NCBI RefSeq assembly: GCF_018139145.2
Contig: NC_059477.1
Coordinates: 41,820,502 to 41,884,501 of the forward strand
Reading direction: 5' to 3'
DNA from: Gymnogyps californianus
Lineage: Eukaryota; Chordata; Aves; Accipitriformes; Cathartidae
DNA length: 64,000 nucleotides
Numbering within the stretch: position 1 is the stretch's first letter; each line of letters starts with the position of its first letter. The position numbers and the translations under genes are program-made. The notes below the pieces were generated by a model, which saw only the letters and a program-made list of their open reading frames with translations, was not told the origin of the DNA and searched no databases. Of the stretch, positions 1 through 11,432 are shown in pieces.

Positions 1-2399
1 CTACATGATCCCTTCCGAAGAAAATGATGGCTAGGGAAGGGAGCTGCCAGCCCAGCACTCACATGGGTTTAGCTGTGCAGCCAGCAAATCTTTGGATCAC
101 TTCTATTTGGGTGTATTTTATTGTGCATGAAGACTAGAATGCATGATCACACATACAGCTTCCGAGCGTACAACTGTTCCCTTGTCTTCTGACTAATCCC
201 GCAAGAAGTGGATTAAAGCAGCGTGGTACTAGGTTAAACATTAAAATACTCGCTGTGCGTGGTTCAGCGACCTGATGGCTTTTGGTAGGCAGGTTGTGAA
301 TGTCAGCCTTCCTTAATTGCTTAGTCTTTGCAATGGACTGGTCCTTGTTCTTCCCGAGTTACCTTCTTCTGAGTTGCCACGTCTCAGGATTTTGTGTCTT
401 TTCACATTGGTTGCTTTTCCAGATCTTTGAGTTACTGAATTGTTATTAAACTGGCAGTCTCATTTCTCCACCGTGTCCTTCGCTTGTTTCTGCTTTTTTG
501 TTTGGCTAAATAGCCTGTGTACTTTCTTGCATACGGACTAATGACAATAACCATGCTCAACAACAACGTCTACAGTATAATCAGGTCAAAATCACAAGCC
601 TGTGCCTCACAAAACTGTTTGTTTGGGCCTAGTCACATAGCCTTCCATAAATCTGCAGCCATAACCCCGTAGGCTTTTGTACAGTGCAATTTGCATTCAT
701 CTGTGTCTAGTATTTGTATCACCTAGGTGTCTAACTACAGGCATACCTGCTGAGTATTTATTGATCTATTACCAAAGCACGTGAGGAATGCAAACCAGCT
801 ACCCAGGAACCGGCTCAGAGCGGCAGTGAAAGAACATAGTTTATTTTAAGACAGCCTGCTTGGGGGGTGAAGTTGAGCGGTAGCTTTCTGACAGCATAAA
901 CCAGTAACCTGTTCCTGCTCATTCCTGTGCTGTGTTTGCATAGGCATTTATACAGCTGCAAAGTGAACTGAGCCAGGAAAAGGAACGTGGCTGAAAAGCA
1001 GTCTTTTCTGGGTTTATTTTAACCTGGAGCAATTCATCATTTGGTTCGTGGTGTGGCCACACACGCCTTCTGGGGGGCAAGTTGGAGGTGGGAATGAGCA
1101 GTTGGGGACTGGCAGGTGGCTGCTGCTGCTTAAACTAATTTAAGAAGTAATGCTGCTGAATGTCTAACCTGCGGCTCAGGAGGTGGTATCACCTTGCTGC
1201 TGGCTGCAGTCATCTTCCAAAGCGTGGCTGCCTTTCCCCGCTTCCCTCCTCAGCCTTCCAGCTGCTGTCCTGGCCCTGGCACGCGTCTGACCTCAGCACG
1301 AGGCGCTTCAGGGTGCTGAATGGCTCTATCAGCACTTAAATTCTGCAACTGTGGGTAGTGCTCAATAATTCTCAATCCAGACACTTTTTAGGCAAAAATT
1401 CATTATGCTAATCTTTAGGAATCTGTGTGCAATTTGGTTCTTACATTTCCTGTGAGAAAGATTTATTTTTTTTTCCCCTGCACTTGTACAAAGGGTGTTA
1501 AGAACGTGGTGTAAGAACAGAGAATAAAATTTTGAATTTTTTTTTTCTTTCTATTTTCTTCTGGGTTTATATTTTGTTTTGTTAGGTTATGCAAAACTAG
1601 AGCCATTTGGTATTTATTAAGACACACGAATTAAAAAAAACCCAACAGAAAAGTGAATACATTTGCAGGCTGGTTATTTAGAAGTAGAGGATATCTAGGA
1701 GATTTTTATACTGGAGACAGGGGAAAAAAAAAACCTTGTCAGCAACATAATGGGAGAAAATATCACAGTTGTATGAGATACACAGCACAGAGTGTTAGTT
1801 TCTTAGCAGCTGTGACAGTTATCATGACAGCTAAAGCCTTGAAACTTCTGTTCAGCATTTTTACAAGCAAAACACCATGCTTAAAGTAGAGAACTCTGCC
1901 AACAGTCATACTTTTGTAAGTAAAGGGATTATGAAACATAAGCATTTGGATGCTGATTTTTATATTGTCTGTCAAGCCTGAATAAGCAAAGACTGATGAG
2001 GTATAGCAGTTTTTGTACTTTATATCCAAGATTAAGTTTAGGTTGACTTTTAGAATGGAAGGTGTGTAGGATACATTTCTCAAAAGAAATTTTTAAGAAA
2101 CCCTCACAACGTTTCATATTCAACAGCAGCAGCTGAGCAGAAATTTCTAGCTGCTGAAACTGGTGAGCTGTTGGAGGAATTAGATCCATATTGTCTCAAT
2201 AAGGTGAGAATATTATTTCTGTCTTGTACACTATTTTAATAGTGTAATGAGTTTAAAAACAAGAAGAAGATTTTGGCCTCAAAATACGTCATGGATGTAT
2301 TCTGTCAACCCAGAACACAAGTTCAGCACAGGCGAGGGCAGTATACTGTCTGCTGGCCTTTCTGGAGATGCGTTTCCACCATATGATGCAGTCATTTGT
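1..2399. other. non-coding, upstream of or within the 5' part of LYPD6B
   Basis: AT-rich sequence with no recognised exon except a weak exon-like frame at about 2051-2199 (see findings). Short frames on either strand are unsupported. Confidence 0.5.
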
Positions 2400-2640
2400 G
2401 GTCTAGGACCAGATAATTATTGCCGGGCGCAGTGGTCTGCAGTGGCTTTGCAGACTGAGCGCAGGCTGCGCCGGCTGCTGTGGTGGCGATGAGCTCTGCA
2501 GCGTTTTGGGGGAGCACTGCTGCGCTGACGGCGCGAGGGCCGCGCGCTACAGCCGGTTTTGCCCCACCAGCCCCAGTGCCGCCGTGGTGTTCCCTCCTTG
2601 GCTGTCGTGCCCTGGAAGTAAGGAGGGGAGCAACGGGGCC
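2400..2640. promoter_or_regulatory. small CpG-rich cluster, possible promoter or first exon
   Basis: About 19 CpG dinucleotides fall in 240 bp, with runs such as GGCGCGAGGGCCGCGCGC near 2530-2547, set in AT-rich DNA that is CpG-poor. A good splice donor, GAA|GTAAGG, is on the + strand at 2618. It lies 18-20 kb upstream of LYPD6B in the same orientation, so it could be a distal LYPD6B promoter. It is short for a full CpG island and no TATA box is obvious. Confidence 0.35.
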
Positions 2641-5600
2641 TTAATGGTACCAGGGTTATGAAAAATTCAAATGGTACTGCCCCTCGTTACCTAACGTACC
2701 TGGTCCGGTTTTTAGCTTTTAGTGGGGTTGCGTGTCGTATTCGCTGTCTCTACAGCAGTTATCAAGATAACACTGAAAAGATTATGTGAAAATTAATGCC
2801 GTTTTTCTGTTTGCGCAAGTTAATGCTCTGCAAATAATAAACTATTTAGAAACCTTGAGAGCTTCTACAGCCTTTGTAGGTGGCATGGAGTTATTTCAGA
2901 CATTTTTGCTATCCCTTATCACCTAAGTAGATGTGTTGGTTGCTGTTGGTAGCATGCCTCTATAGTGACAAGTGTTGAAAGGAAGATGAAGAAGCAGAGT
3001 AAATACTTTCCAAGGCTTGTGATCTTTTTCTTATCCAATTTGTGAATTGTGGAGAACTCCGATTGTCACACTTTATATTTGTGATTCAGAAGCGTCCAAA
3101 AGCTTCCTAGAAGGTTACCGTGTCTTCACTCAAGTAGCAGTTGCTCTCAATTCAAGAAAAAAATTTTAATAAAGCTTTCCTCTGAGTTCATGTACAGTTA
3201 TATCACAGTTAGTGGTAGGCTTTGTACTGTATTAGTGTGATTTATAATAATTCTTGATGTTGAAGTAGCAGTTGACATTTAAAGGACTAGTTTCATATAT
3301 TTTTTAGTAAATACAGCTTTGTACAGCATATTTAGCTCTTTCCTTGTTTGGTACAGAGTGCTACAGTGATCTTTGCTTGCTATTTGTTAAATGTTGGATT
3401 TGTTAGTATTTTCTTTTTCTGATGAGATGTCAGTGGTTACATTTGAACCTGAGGGATGCATTTTAAAGTAGTTGACACAGGGAATTATAAAGTGGGATTG
3501 TTTTGCAGCTTACACAAAGATAGATGAAGGAAATAGGTAAAACAAAAGGGCTCCTGTATTTGCAGGGAAGTCCAAGAGAGCTTTCTGTTCAGCAAGTGGA
3601 GTGAGCTCTCAGAGTATTCTCGGCACTGTTCCAGTTAGAAGACGTTTCTCAGGCTGCCATGATTTATACTGTCTGGAGTGTCATCTTGTGTCATCTTTCT
3701 CTTCCATCCCTGACTGCTGCTCCTTCCTCTCACCTGTTCATTACAGGAGTGGTTAAAACAGTTGAACCTGAGAATAGTAATGCCTGACTGTGAGGGAGAG
3801 CAAGACGAATATGGGGAAGAGATGAATGACACCAAAAAGCACAGGCAGCTTGATGTCAGAGTCAAGTAAGAAGGGGAAGAAAGCTTTTGGACTTTGGGAG
3901 AGCACAGCCACAAAATGCTTTATGGGTCATTCACACCTTCTCCTTCACCAAGATTGCCAGCTGTAGAGGCCATATGTTGGTGCAGACTGCAGCCCTCCGA
4001 CTTGGAGCAAAATAACAAATGATCCTACCAGTTTGTTGAAGGAGCACTTACTGAGGAATATTCCCTTGTCCTCTTCACGTGTATTACCACTTAAGAACCA
4101 CTCACAAGAGAATCATTCCAAATGTTTTCTGTTCAAGGCAGCTTTCTGAGCCCTGGAGGTATTCATGATACAAAGCAGGAGAACTTTCACGTGGATGGGA
4201 TTCTTAAGCTATATTTATAATTAAGTTAGGATTATTTTTTTCACTCCACCCATGTTTTCCCCACCCTACACTTTCAAGCCTTTGAAGAGAGGCCAGCCGT
4301 CTGGCCTATCTGTCATAGTTCTCCTGTTTCTGGAGTGCTTCCAGTGTCAGAGATTTGTGGCAGCTTATAGAATTTTATCGAATAGGGACCATGAGATGAT
4401 CACACCAGCGGAATTGCTGCATCCCTGCTCTTCTCAGCGTTAGAAGAATAAAGCAGAGAGACAAACTCACATAGTTTCCAAACTGGCAGATGGAACCAAA
4501 AATGGCTAGGATGAACTGTCTTCCTGAGACATGTATGTGTGAATATGGATATATTGTTTGAATGTGCATGAAAGTGTACAGTAAGCATTTCGCCTTTCTC
4601 TTGATGCTGTACAAAGGCTGTCAAATGCCCTCGGTGTGTTACAACTGAGGCAAGCTAGTGGAGATCCCACTTGTTTTTTAAAGTTGTTTATTCAGAGCAG
4701 CCATGGGAATGGAGAAAGAGACTAATACTGGCTTTGGCCCAGTTCTATACCAGTGCTAATCTCTGACTAGCTGTAAATCCCAGCCCTAACTGGATTGAAG
4801 TGCATATTAGTTTATACGTATGGGTCCCTGCGATCATCAACGGGATGCTTTTGCTTTTATTCTGTAGGAAGCCCCCTTGGTACTTAATTTTTCTGTAGTT
4901 AAACTGTGGACAAAATAATCCTTTTTCCTTCTATGCAACGTGTGTCAGCACTGGTTGATGAAGTCCTGGCTATTTCTGTTCTTTAAGGAATTGATGTAAT
5001 TACACTAAGTTGTAGATTAGATTTTGAAATAAGTCTGATGTTTGTTTAAGGTTTGACTGGGGGTTTCAACAAACTTGCTTCTTTCAAGATTATTAAGTGT
5101 AAAATTGAATTCATATCTGTAAGAATACAGCATTTATGGCTGTCAACATACTTCCCAATCTGTCATGAATTAGTGTAAGATTAAATATGTTTAAGGTATG
5201 CAGTTATTCTTTTTATGATGGAAAAATGAAAAGGCTAGTGACTTGCCCTAGATGGTAGATGTTTGGAGTGGAGTGGCAAATTGGGCCCACTCCTTCCAAG
5301 TCTTAGGCTAGTAATAATATGGTCATTTCTCCTTGCTTGATATGCTACTAAAAGCTCAGTCAATTGATTTTTTGGAGGGTACTTAAATCTTATTATGAAT
5401 AACTTTTGAAACTAATGTAATTACTTGTGATCTTTTGTCTTTGGAATCAATTCTGGAGAGGGTTGTACAACGGTTAATTTTCTTGTCTCTAGTTATTGAT
5501 TACTCAGATTGCTTTGAGTAAGCTGTTCTTGGTTCAGGTTAACCAGTCCTTTACATGCCTTATCTCTTGTCTTTGACTGGCTGAGTCTCTTACATACAAA

Positions 5601-8600
5601 GTATTTTTTTTCTCCAAATGGATAGTAATGTGGCTTCGTTCTTAAGGGCTTAAGCTATAAAAACCTCAAGCATAAGCTGGGTGAGTTAACTTTTGACCCC
5701 ATTTTGGCTAACAGTAGCAACCATCAGCAGATGGAGAACTTTATCTTTCACCACTTTATAGTGTTTACACAGTGTCAGATAAGAGCTGGAGGAATTCTGC
5801 CCCCTATTATACCATCACTTCACGGTGTTCAATGTGAAATTGTTTCGTAGGAATAAAAAAATACTTAAATTACTGCATAAGGCAAATCCATTACATTTTT
5901 TTCTCCCAGATTCACACTTTGTCCTCTGTGGAAAACTAGAATCTTTTATATTCTCTTCTTGGCTAATGAGTTTCTTTTTTTACCTAAAAATACTTCCACC
6001 ATGCTTTTACAGTAGTTATTTGTTGTTGTGATGCAATTGGCTGACTGTGTTTTGAGTTCTATGGAATAGGCTAATGAGTATTTAAACTGGATTTTTCTTT
6101 TAAGAACTGTGTTCTAGATCTGATAGATGAGCTAAAGACCCCGAATAGGCTTCATTGTATAGGTTTTATCTCCACCGTTAACAGGGAGAACTGAAGGATG
6201 GATGTGGAGTTGGTGCTTTGCTTGCTGTGGAGTAATCATTGCTGTGTTTTTGCGTTTGAATTTTTTGAATTGCTATTTTTCTTCTGCATAAGACATGGCA
6301 GAAGCATGCCATTTGCATGGTGAATGGGCAGTGTGAATGTATTGCCACTTCCTTGTACCTGTGATGAGAACAGCAGCAACCAGATGTCCTTTATAGGAGA
6401 AGTCAGAGACCTGCCTCGTGGAGGAAACTCTCTTGGTTCTGTCCCCAAGCCTGTGGGTTGAGATCTGCATGCGTGCACATGGTTAGGTCTGTTGCAAGTG
6501 TTTTCCTAACTACATCCTTGAAATCATCCGACTGTATTTCAAGACCTGCAATCCACTCTTCAAGGCCATCATAAACAGTTCAAATTAAAGGTCAGGCACA
6601 GACACACACATTTCTTGTGGTGGAATTACAGGATGAGGCGAGTGGGGTGATGCGCTGCTAAACTTAAAGCTATGAAAGATCAAAGAGGTAATTCACACTG
6701 GTGTGGCAAGTGCAGGAAGTGACATATAGATAATAATTGCAAATTAGCATAGTGCTCTTAGGCGTTTGAGTTGAAGCCTCTTCTTGCACCCTTTTGTATA
6801 TTAGCAGATCTGACCGGCTTGGCAGTCCTCCCTGCAACTGGGAGGATCTGAGGGTCATTCGTCATTTAAACATTTTCTGAAAGATTTGTTGTTGTTGTTG
6901 TTGTATTTAACCTTTAATCTTGTTTTGCATTAAAAAAGTCATCATACTTTGTCTTCTTGGTATGTTGGTGGAAGGATGTTTTGGGGGAAAAAACATGGCG
7001 CCGGAGAAATCTGGCTACGGTTATCACCAAAGCTTAATGTAACTTCTTGTTCTGTCTGGCTTGCAGGAATTCGATGACAGAGGAAACAGGTCTCTCCTTT
7101 TCTGTTCTGTATTATTCTGCTGCAGACTAGCGAAGCACTTGAACTCTGCTAGATAACTGCATGTGCCAGCAGGCTGATAACGTTACTAACTGCATGTTGG
7201 TGCTGCTCTGTCACCTTAAAAACTCTTGGGGAATCAAACCCTCAGAACTTTAACAAAAAAGGCTAGTCTTAAGCACACTTATGATAAATATTTATTGACT
7301 GAAGGAATACATGTGGGCAATATCATAAGTAGACAGCATAATAATTATCCAAATGAGTACCCTGCTTGTTTCTTTAATTCGATGACCAGTGCTTAAGCAA
7401 CCAAGGATTTTGGGAGAGGATGGAGGGAGGGAAACAGGGCAGGAGGAAAGTAGTATCTCTTTTTGCAGTGTGCTCTGTCTTAGTCTACGTTCAAAGAACT
7501 TGGCTTTTAGTCTTTCTCTCTTCTGCTAACCTGCATGGTCTTTTCTAGAATGTTTTTCTTACCCCTCTCAACACCCTTCCACTCAATGGTTTATCTTAGC
7601 TACTGATTTATTTTGTAAAGTACTTTTTATAGACTGTAATCAGTTACTATGGTCAAGCATAATGACCTATTGATCTTAATTTTTATTAAGATCACATAGC
7701 TAAGTTACAGATTTATACCTGTATTACAGGCAAATACCATGTACCATTGTATATTCGGTTACCTTCTGATACTTATGTAGCACATATAGCTGCATGTATC
7801 AATATAACTATTTTAAAAGATGAAATTCTATTCCATCAGAGACAGAGGTAGTGACCAGATGCACATTATGAGGTTCCTGGTTGTCGGGCAGTGATGGTTG
7901 TTAGAGACATTTCCCTTTTGTTCTAAGCTGCATTCCCTTCTGCTGCTGCATCCACTTCTTCGTAGATATTGCAATGTTTCTCTGGTAATGTATAAAGATA
8001 CTTCTTGAAAACACGGAGGAGGTTTTGCTGATGCAGCATCTCTTTATACTGATTAAAGCATCAGCTGAGAACTGTTCAGGAATGTTGTCTCTTTTTTTTC
8101 CTTTCCCTGCTGCTGGTTTTCAATCACTGAAGCCCATTCATGGTAGATAAGTAAGAGCACAGAATTGCAGCAAGAAAGTTCTCTTATTTCAAAAGACAGT
8201 TGAACTTCTTTTTTCCTGTAATAAAGTTTATTGCTTCCTATATATTTGCCTGGTATTATGGAAGGGATAGCTTTCCACTTGCTGGGTAATTTGGTTCTGT
8301 GGAATTCTTCAGCTTACACTTAAAGCTCTGAAATTTGCTAATTCAGCTCACTTTCTAGATTCTCCACTAATTAGTTTGTCCTGGCCCTTCTGTTCATATT
8401 TTTATATAATTGTCTTAGTAAGGTTTATTGATGCAGCTCATCCTGCATTTCTTTTCCCTGTTTTACCTCCTTCTGTCACCACACAGTGAAGACTTTTTGC
8501 TAACCTCTCGTTTTCAGTGTAGTAATAATTAAGAGTCTGAAAGGATGTTCTTTTTGAACCTTTCCATGTTTGGGGGATTTAATATGTAGCTCAGACATAA

Positions 8601-8996
8601 AATTTTGCTCCAGGCTGACACTTGGAATTGAAGATCTGAGTTTGAAAATGTTTCAGTTATGTTCTTATTTTGTTTATACACAGCTGTAAATCCTTGAAGT
8701 AGAAAATTAATTTTCTGTTTGTGTCAACTTCTGCGTAATCCATGCACCACGTTAGAGGTATCAGAACGAAAGTAATAAGCTGCAAGTTACCCTCTGAAAC
8801 TCTTTATTCATCTGTTGATGTTCACAGGATATGTTTTGAGGAATTGCTTGATGTGCACATAGGACTTGTTCTCAACTGACAATTTCTGAAAGTCATTTAA
8901 CCTCTAAAAAGGTATATTTCTAACCTGTGGATAATTGGTGTATTGCATGACCTACATTGTGAAAATTAATATAGTTAACAAAAGGAGCTTTAATGT
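2641..8996. other. non-coding, AT-rich
   Basis: I saw no gene, RNA gene or recognisable mobile element. Homopolymer T/A runs and one (TTG)6 are the only repeats. It is probably upstream intergenic or 5' intronic sequence of LYPD6B. Confidence 0.5.
6886..6903 (+). repeat. (TTG)6 microsatellite
   Basis: Six perfect TTG units. Confidence 0.9.
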
Positions 8997-10132
8997 TGTG
9001 GTGGGTTGACCCTGGCTGGATGCCAGGTGCCCACCCAAGCCGCTCTGTCACTCCCCTCCTCAGCTGGACAGGGGAGAGAAAATAGAATGAAAGGCTCGTG
9101 GGTCGAGATAAGGACAGGGAGAGATCACTCACCAATTACCGTCACGGGCAAAACAGGCTCAACTTGGGAAATTAGTTTAATTTATTACCAGTGAAATCAG
9201 AGTAGGATAATGAGAAATAAAACCAAATCTTAAAAACCCCTTCCCCCCACTCCTCCCTTCTTCCCAGGCTTAACTTCACTCCTGATTTTCTCTACCTCCT
9301 CCCCCCGAGCGGCGCAGGGGGACGGGAATGGGGGCTGCGGTCAGTTCATCACACGTTGTCTCTGCCGCTCCTTCCTCCTCAGGGGGAGGACTCCTCACAC
9401 TCTTCCTCTGCTCCAGCGTGGGGTCCCTCCCACGGGAGACAGTCCTCCATGAACTTCTCCAACGGGAGTCCTTCCCAGGGCTGCAGTTCTTCACAAACTG
9501 CTCCAGCGTGGGTCCCTTCCCCGGGGTGCAGTCCTTCAGGAACAGACTGCTCCAGCGTGGGTCCCCCGCGGGGTCACAAGCCCTGCCAGCAAACCTGCTC
9601 CAGCCTGGGCTCCTCTCTCCACGGGGCCACAGCTCCTGCCAGGAGCCTGCTCCAGCGCGGGCTTCCCACAGGGTCACAGCCTCCTTCGGGCATCCCCCTG
9701 CTCCGGCGTGGGGTCCTCCAGGGGCTGCAGGTGGATATCTGCTCCACCGTGGACCTCCATGGGCTGCAGGGGGACAGCCTGCCTCACCATGGTCTTCCCC
9801 AGGGGCTGCAGGGGAATCTCTGCTCCGGCGCCTGGAGCACCTCCTCCCCCTCCTTCTTCCCTGACCTTGGGGTCTGCAGAGTTGTTTCTGTCACATATTC
9901 TCACTCCCCTCTCTGGCTGCAGTTGTGCAGGGTTTTTTTTTTTCCCCTTAAATCTGTTACCCCAGAGGCACTACCACCGTCGCTGATGGGCTCAGCCTTG
10001 GCCAGCAGCGGGTCCGTCTTGGAGCCGGCTGGCATTGGCTCTGTCGGACACAGGGGAAGCTTCTGGCAGCTTCTCACAGAAGCCACCCCTGTACCCCCCA
10101 CTACCAAAACCTTGCCACGCAAACCCAATACA
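8997..10132 (-). mobile_element. solo LTR of an avian endogenous retrovirus
   Basis: This is a recognisable avian LTR type in reverse orientation. On the - strand it starts TGTATTGGGTTTGCGTGG and ends CAACCCACCACA, with terminal TG...CA and a length of 1136 bp. On the sense strand an AATAAA lies in GGTAATAAATTAAAC near the 3' end. No retroviral internal sequence is next to it, so it is a solo LTR left by recombination. It contains an array of about 50-bp repeats (9408-9830). The frames of up to 268 codons inside it follow from its GC-rich repeats and are not genes. I could not see a convincing target-site duplication. Confidence 0.85.
9408..9832. repeat. internal tandem repeat of about 50 bp inside the LTR
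   Basis: The core CTGCTCCAGCGTGGG or close variants recurs at 9408, 9498, 9547, 9595, 9647, 9698, 9739 and 9820 (spacings 90, 49, 48, 52, 51, 41 and 81). Each copy is followed by a TCCC/CCAC-rich spacer and a GGGCTGCAG or GGGTCACAG phrase. The array makes up the middle third of the LTR. Confidence 0.8.
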
Positions 10133-11264
10133 AGTATACTATTAGCAGTAACGAAAATCTAATTTTTCCTTCAGTTTAGGTATGAAGTCTGATTAGGTTG
10201 GAGTATAGGGCTTATGTATGTGTGTGTATCTCTTCCCCCATCCTCGTAATGTGTACCCACGCTTTGTTTAGTGGTTGCTTTTCCCTTGATTTCAGAATAT
10301 ATACTATGAACCAAAAAAATGTGCAGAAGACAATAAAGATAAACAAAGATGTTCACTTCTATGAAAAGTTTACATTTTTCAGCTTAGCGAAAGAGACAAC
10401 TGAATCAGGGATGTGGCAGACAACAATTGAATCATGGCAAGTGTGGAGAAAGGAAGCCGAGAGTGGTCATTCGTGGTTTGTCATAGTGCAAGGACTAGAT
10501 GCTATAAAATGAAACAGGCAGCTGGTTTAAAACAAAGAGAAGGAAGTACTTTTTCAAAAGGTACATGTTTGTACTTTGCAATTTATTGCTATAGGATGTT
10601 GTGATTACCAACACTCTAGATGGATTCAAAAACTGACAGTAGTAACCCATGGAGAGTTCAATTAGCCAAGCCATGGACAGGCAATTAAACACCGAGATAC
10701 GTACACCATCTCTGCCCCAGGAAGTCCCTGAATTGCAGATTGTCAGGAAGGGGGGGCGAACATGTACAGGAGGAATTATCACTGTAAGCTGAGATGTTCG
10801 TGTATTCCTGAAACAACTCGTTGCTGGGTAGTTTGGGAGAAAAGAGAGCTTCATAACTCCTGGTTTGTAACACAGTTCAGAGCTATCGCCCAAACAAATA
10901 ACAATTCCTTCTTTACAGGGAAGAAGCCTGACAGAAAAAACTTTAAAAAATGTATTATTTAATAGGAGAAAATCAAGTGAAAAATCTCCTGCTCTCATCC
11001 ATTAAGGGAGAGTATTGAAAGACATGTTGAAATACTTATGTATTGTCAGTCCAAAGAGACAATAATTAAATCAACTGAAATCTTACAAATCCTCCAAAAT
11101 GAAATGGCCTAACATCTGTGTTTCCTTATACTTCTTTTTGCCCTTGTCATATCATGTTTGCAAGTGTTGAGGGAAATCTGTATAGCCTGCGGAAAGAATG
11201 TAGACCTGAAGAGACTAATAATAAATAAAGGTATGCAATAGTTTTTGTTATGAGAGACTGCAGT
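10133..11264. other. non-coding between the solo LTR and the minisatellite
   Basis: No feature is recognised. The 167-codon minus-strand frame at 10495-10998 shows no family resemblance. Confidence 0.45.
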
Positions 11265-11432
11265 GTTTTTCTTACTAGTGTTTATTTTCTTACTAGTGTT
11301 TGGTTTTGGGTTTTTTTCCATCACTAGTCTTTGGGATTTTTTTCTTAATAGTCTTTGGGTTTTTTTCGTTACTAGTGGTTTATTTTGGTTTGGGGTTTTT
11401 TTTTTTTCTTACTAGTGATTTTTTTTTTCATG
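11265..11432 (+). repeat. T/G-rich minisatellite with recurrent ACTAGT
   Basis: ACTAGT occurs at 11274, 11292, 11323, 11371 and 11411, with a variant AATAGT at 11347. Between them lie TTTGGGTTTTTTT-type spacers of 18-40 bp. It is an irregular tandem array of about 24-31-bp units. A 77-codon open frame across it (11300-11533) reflects the T-rich composition. Confidence 0.8.

Noticed and set aside
1..2000. KIF5C 3' end expected upstream by synteny
   Set aside because: No kinesin coding sequence was recognised; its 3' UTR cannot be told from other AT-rich DNA by eye.
9328..10162. Long overlapping frames of 178 and 268 codons on + and 133 codons on -
   Set aside because: They lie entirely in the GC-rich tandem array of the solo LTR; several frames are open at once on both strands and none resembles a viral or host protein.
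10495..10998. 167-codon minus-strand frame
   Set aside because: No domain, no codon pattern and no splice context; could be chance in AT-moderate DNA. It would need a conservation test to revive.
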